Notes under the pieces: generated by a model
Seen by the model: only the letters and a program-made list of their open reading frames with translations
Database searches by the model: none
What the model was told of the DNA's origin: nothing
Shown here: positions 61,701 through 64,000 of the stretch, one piece after another
How positions within the stretch are numbered: the stretch's first letter is position 1
Layout: every line of letters begins with the position of its first letter
Made by a program: the position numbers and the translations under genes
Source: JBPRGG01 sp051418075
Lineage (GTDB): Bacteria; Bacteroidota; Bacteroidia; Cytophagales; Cyclobacteriaceae
Length of the DNA: 64,000 nt
Assembly (NCBI GenBank): GCA_051418075.1
Contig: JBPRGG010000172.1
Coordinates: forward strand, 62,001 to 126,000
Direction: 5' to 3'

Positions 61701-64000
61701 TTAAATGGACATGATAAAATCAGACAAACTCTGGCCATTTTGTAATCCCAGTTTCTTTCTCAACCTGGTACGGGATACTTTCACACTATCCGGCGAAATA
61801 CCCAGAATGGAGGCACATTCAGCGATGTTGAGATTAAGTCGGATTAGGGCACAATGTCTTAATTCCTGGTTAGTGAGATCAGGGGTATTAACTTTTAATT
61901 TGGAATAAAACCCTGTATAAACCTGTTCAAAATAAAGTCGAAACTCCTCCCAGTCTTTATCCAGCTTAAAGCTGTCATCGATCAGTTTCAGTGTTTTTTT
62001 CAATTCTGCCTGGGTGGAGCCATTGGGTGATTTGATGATTTTATCTATTCGATCTCTTAATCCTTTCAGGGTTTCATTTTTCTGAATAATATTTAAGGTA
62101 TGGGTGGTCACTTGTTTATTTTTAAAATCAATCTGGTCCTGCAGCTGTTTTTCCTTTAAATGAAGATATTTAAGATCTGCTTCCGACAATGCCTGTTGGG
62201 ATTCAAAGATAGATTTGTTTTTAGACAGTAGTTCTTCTTTTTGTTGTATCAGCTTGTTTTTTTGTCCAATGATCTCGTTTTTTTGCTGGTTGATCTCAGC
62301 TGTTCTGGCTTCAATTACAGCTTGTAACTTTCTTTTTTGTCTTAATAAGTGTTGATTATACAGCTTCATGGCCACTACGGTTATAATAGCTATCAATATG
62401 ACAGACAAGCTATAAGCCCACCAGGTCTTGAACCAGGGTGTGGCAACCGTAAAACTCAGTGCCAGCGGATCGCTCCAGAGGGACCCACCGTCTCTTGCTC
62501 TCACTTCCAGCAAATATTGTCCTTCAGAAAAGCCATAAATGGATAAGTTATTGTTTTTTGAAGCCCTTGACCAGTTTGGATCCATTCCTTCTATTCTGGA
62601 TTGGTATGAGATGTTTTTCCCGGGAAATGACAGTGTGATATATTCTACATTTAAACGAACATTGTATGGTATGATCACTTCCTGTCCTTGACTGACAGCA
62701 TACTTATGATCATCAACCCGGACGTTTTTAAACATTGGTTTGGGTGTTTTATTGAATTTTTCCTGGTCCACATGTAATAATGCCATACCTTTGGCAGTAG
62801 CTACCAACAAATCTCCATCCTGATTAATAACCAAACCCCGGTCTTTCAGGATTTTGGAGGGCAAACCATTTTCATTGGTATATATAGTAGCTTTCTCATC
62901 CTGGTAAACAACCAATCCCATAGAATTAGCAAACCAGATCTTGCCATCTGCCACCACTATGGAGCGGGCCGGTTCGGATGGATCTATCCCGGTTACTTCC
63001 AATCTTTCCACCTGATTATAATTCCCCTGGTTATGTGCTATTTTGAGGATGCCCTGGTCTGATGCCAGCCAAAGATTGTCATTCTGATCGAAAAACATAT
63101 CCTCTATCTGTATATCCGGATCAGGTTCAAATGAATAATCCAATGAAATGGGGTCAAATGAATCATTCACTGGATCGTAAGCATATAATAAGGAATCTTT
63201 GCCCCTGGAACTGGCAAAGATTTTTCCCTCAGATGATTGTTTCACCACTCTGGATTGAGGGACCTGCTCATATTGAAAAACTTCAAATGCAGGACTGATA
63301 CGGGTAACCCACTGATTTGCCCCGGAAAACCACTTATTGCCTTTTTGATCTAAAAAGATATGGGATATGGCACTGTTGCTATTTGGTTGATAATTTGTAA
63401 GTTCTTTTTGATCAAGGTGATAACTAAATATACTGCCAAATGCATCCCCGATCCAAACCAGCCTGTCTTCTATCAGGATCTGATCAAAATAAGTTCTTTC
63501 CGAATGAAAAACTTCCTTTACCTGGTCAGTGTTCAGACCTGGCAACATGAGCATGGTTTGTCCTACTGAATAATAAATTTGTTGATTTTGATCCAGGGAA
63601 ATGGATTCAATCCGGTTTCGTCCTACCGGCTCTATGATATTGATGATGGTGGGCTTAAATAATCCAACGTTTTCACTGCCGGTAATCCAAAGTTCCTTTT
63701 GCCCGGTGTCGTAGTGAAAATCAAGTATATCATTGAAGCCGATCATATTTAGGGGGGTGACATGGTAATCAGCCCCATTTATGTCCATCTCATATAGCCC
63801 GTTGAGCCAGGTGCCTATAAAAAGATTGTCGTTTTCTGTTACAATGGCGCTGGAAAGCTGGGTGAGGTCATCAATGAACTGTTCATTAAGTATATTTCGA
63901 TCACTGTCTACCTTTATCTTTAGAATTCCTTCAGCTCCACCCATTAGCAGATAATCGCCCTGTAATGTCACCAGGAAAGAAACTTCAGTTAACTGATGAT
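61701..64000 (-). CDS. Membrane sensor-regulator with propeller, Y_Y_Y and LuxR-type HTH domains (partial)
   Basis: The gene runs off the right edge; 765 codons are visible and the frame is open there, so the apparent GTG at 63969-63971 is not the start. The order is: periplasmic two-component-type propeller repeats (~1-400, 'GNKWFSGANQW', 'DNLWLASDQGILK', 'GKIWFANSMGLVV'), a Y_Y_Y domain (~440-515), a membrane helix ('WWAYSLSVILIAIITVVAMKLY'), a Gln/Lys-rich coiled coil and a LuxR-type HTH at the end ('LTNQELRHCALIRLNLNIAECASILGISPDSVKVSRTRLRKKLG'). No kinase or receiver domain is seen. It resembles SusR-type sensors that detect maltodextrins in the periplasm and act on DNA from the membrane. 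It probably controls susC via the GTTAAC array. Confidence 0.85.
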   Translation of the reverse strand, partial: HQLTEVSFLVTLQGDYLLMGGAEGILKIKVDSDRNILNEQFIDDLTQLSSAIVTENDNLFIGTWLNGLYEMDINGADYHVTPLNMIGFNDILDFHYDTGQKELWITGSENVGLFKPTIINIIEPVGRNRIESISLDQNQQIYYSVGQTMLMLPGLNTDQVKEVFHSERTYFDQILIEDRLVWIGDAFGSIFSYHLDQKELTNYQPNSNSAISHIFLDQKGNKWFSGANQWVTRISPAFEVFQYEQVPQSRVVKQSSEGKIFASSRGKDSLLYAYDPVNDSFDPISLDYSFEPDPDIQIEDMFFDQNDNLWLASDQGILKIAHNQGNYNQVERLEVTGIDPSEPARSIVVADGKIWFANSMGLVVYQDEKATIYTNENGLPSKILKDRGLVINQDGDLLVATAKGMALLHVDQEKFNKTPKPMFKNVRVDDHKYAVSQGQEVIIPYNVRLNVEYITLSFPGKNISYQSRIEGMDPNWSRASKNNNLSIYGFSEGQYLLEVRARDGGSLWSDPLALSFTVATPWFKTWWAYSLSVILIAIITVVAMKLYNQHLLRQKRKLQAVIEARTAEINQQKNEIIGQKNKLIQQKEELLSKNKSIFESQQALSEADLKYLHLKEKQLQDQIDFKNKQVTTHTLNIIQKNETLKGLRDRIDKIIKSPNGSTQAELKKTLKLIDDSFKLDKDWEEFRLYFEQVYTGFYSKLKVNTPDLTNQELRHCALIRLNLNIAECASILGISPDSVKVSRTRLRKKLGLQNGQSLSDFIMSI

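Noticed and set aside
1..64000. CRISPR arrays, prophage and intact insertion sequences
   Set aside because: No regularly spaced repeats, phage structural genes or transposase reading frames were found.

Overview
The window looks like a chromosomal segment of a Bacteroidota bacterium, probably a cytophagalean. The signs are SusC/SusD pairs, a TonB-dependent receptor paired with a DUF4249 lipoprotein, a type IX secretion (T9SS) C-terminal tail, many SPII lipoproteins, secreted GH97, GH20 and GH13 enzymes, and weak Shine-Dalgarno sites with occasional TTG/TAnnTTTG promoters. I see no rRNA, tRNA, CRISPR array, phage or intact transposase.

Layout. 1-2.7 kb: the end of treY, then malQ and a NYN/LOTUS RNA-related protein (intracellular alpha-glucan and trehalose metabolism). 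3.2-9.8 kb: a secreted GH97 glycosidase, a GalU-like nucleotidyltransferase, and an 1110-aa protein that I read as a fucokinase-type GHMP kinase fused to a UDPGP-type pyrophosphorylase. 10-15.4 kb: a small cysteine protein, a secreted propeller protein, an AraC regulator, a methyltransferase, a VOC protein and a GNAT protein. 15.5-21.8 kb, minus strand: an erythromycin-esterase/carboxypeptidase-regulatory fusion, an FtsX-type permease and a DUF3179 protein. 22-27 kb: a DGPF/ECF42 sigma-factor module, small stress-type enzymes and an esterase lipoprotein. 27-28.7 kb: a decaying Crp/Fnr-DUF1569-membrane protein cluster. 29-33.4 kb: DUF5995, a lipoprotein, a hairpin-rich gap and a GH20/DUF5009 amino-sugar pair. 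33.5-38 kb: a substrate-binding lipoprotein divergent from a TonB receptor/DUF4249 pair. 38-42 kb: a MITE-like element, a low-complexity basic protein, a K+ channel/App1 pair and a GNAT pseudogene. 42.5-47.1 kb: a Tat-type Gfo/Idh/MocA oxidoreductase, a tyrosine phenol-lyase-like enzyme, an unknown protein and a TauE-type permease.

47.3-64 kb is one starch/maltodextrin utilisation locus on the minus strand. In transcription order it encodes a membrane sensor-regulator (propeller, Y_Y_Y, LuxR-type HTH), SusC, SusD, a four-repeat SusE/F-like starch-binding lipoprotein, a T9SS-exported GH13 amylase, two GH13 lipoproteins and an MFS sugar transporter. Glucan would be bound and cut at the surface, imported by SusCD, cut further and moved to the cytoplasm by the MFS protein. 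MalQ and TreY at the other end of the window could then process it. The region ahead of susC carries five GTTAAC sites on an 11-bp spacing, a likely operator array.

The most novel items are the kinase/pyrophosphorylase fusion with its GalU-like partner, the GTTAAC array, a perfect 32-bp palindrome at 10314-10345, the MITE-like element, and three genes with single identifiable lesions. All functional calls come from reading translated sequence by eye; no database search was run.
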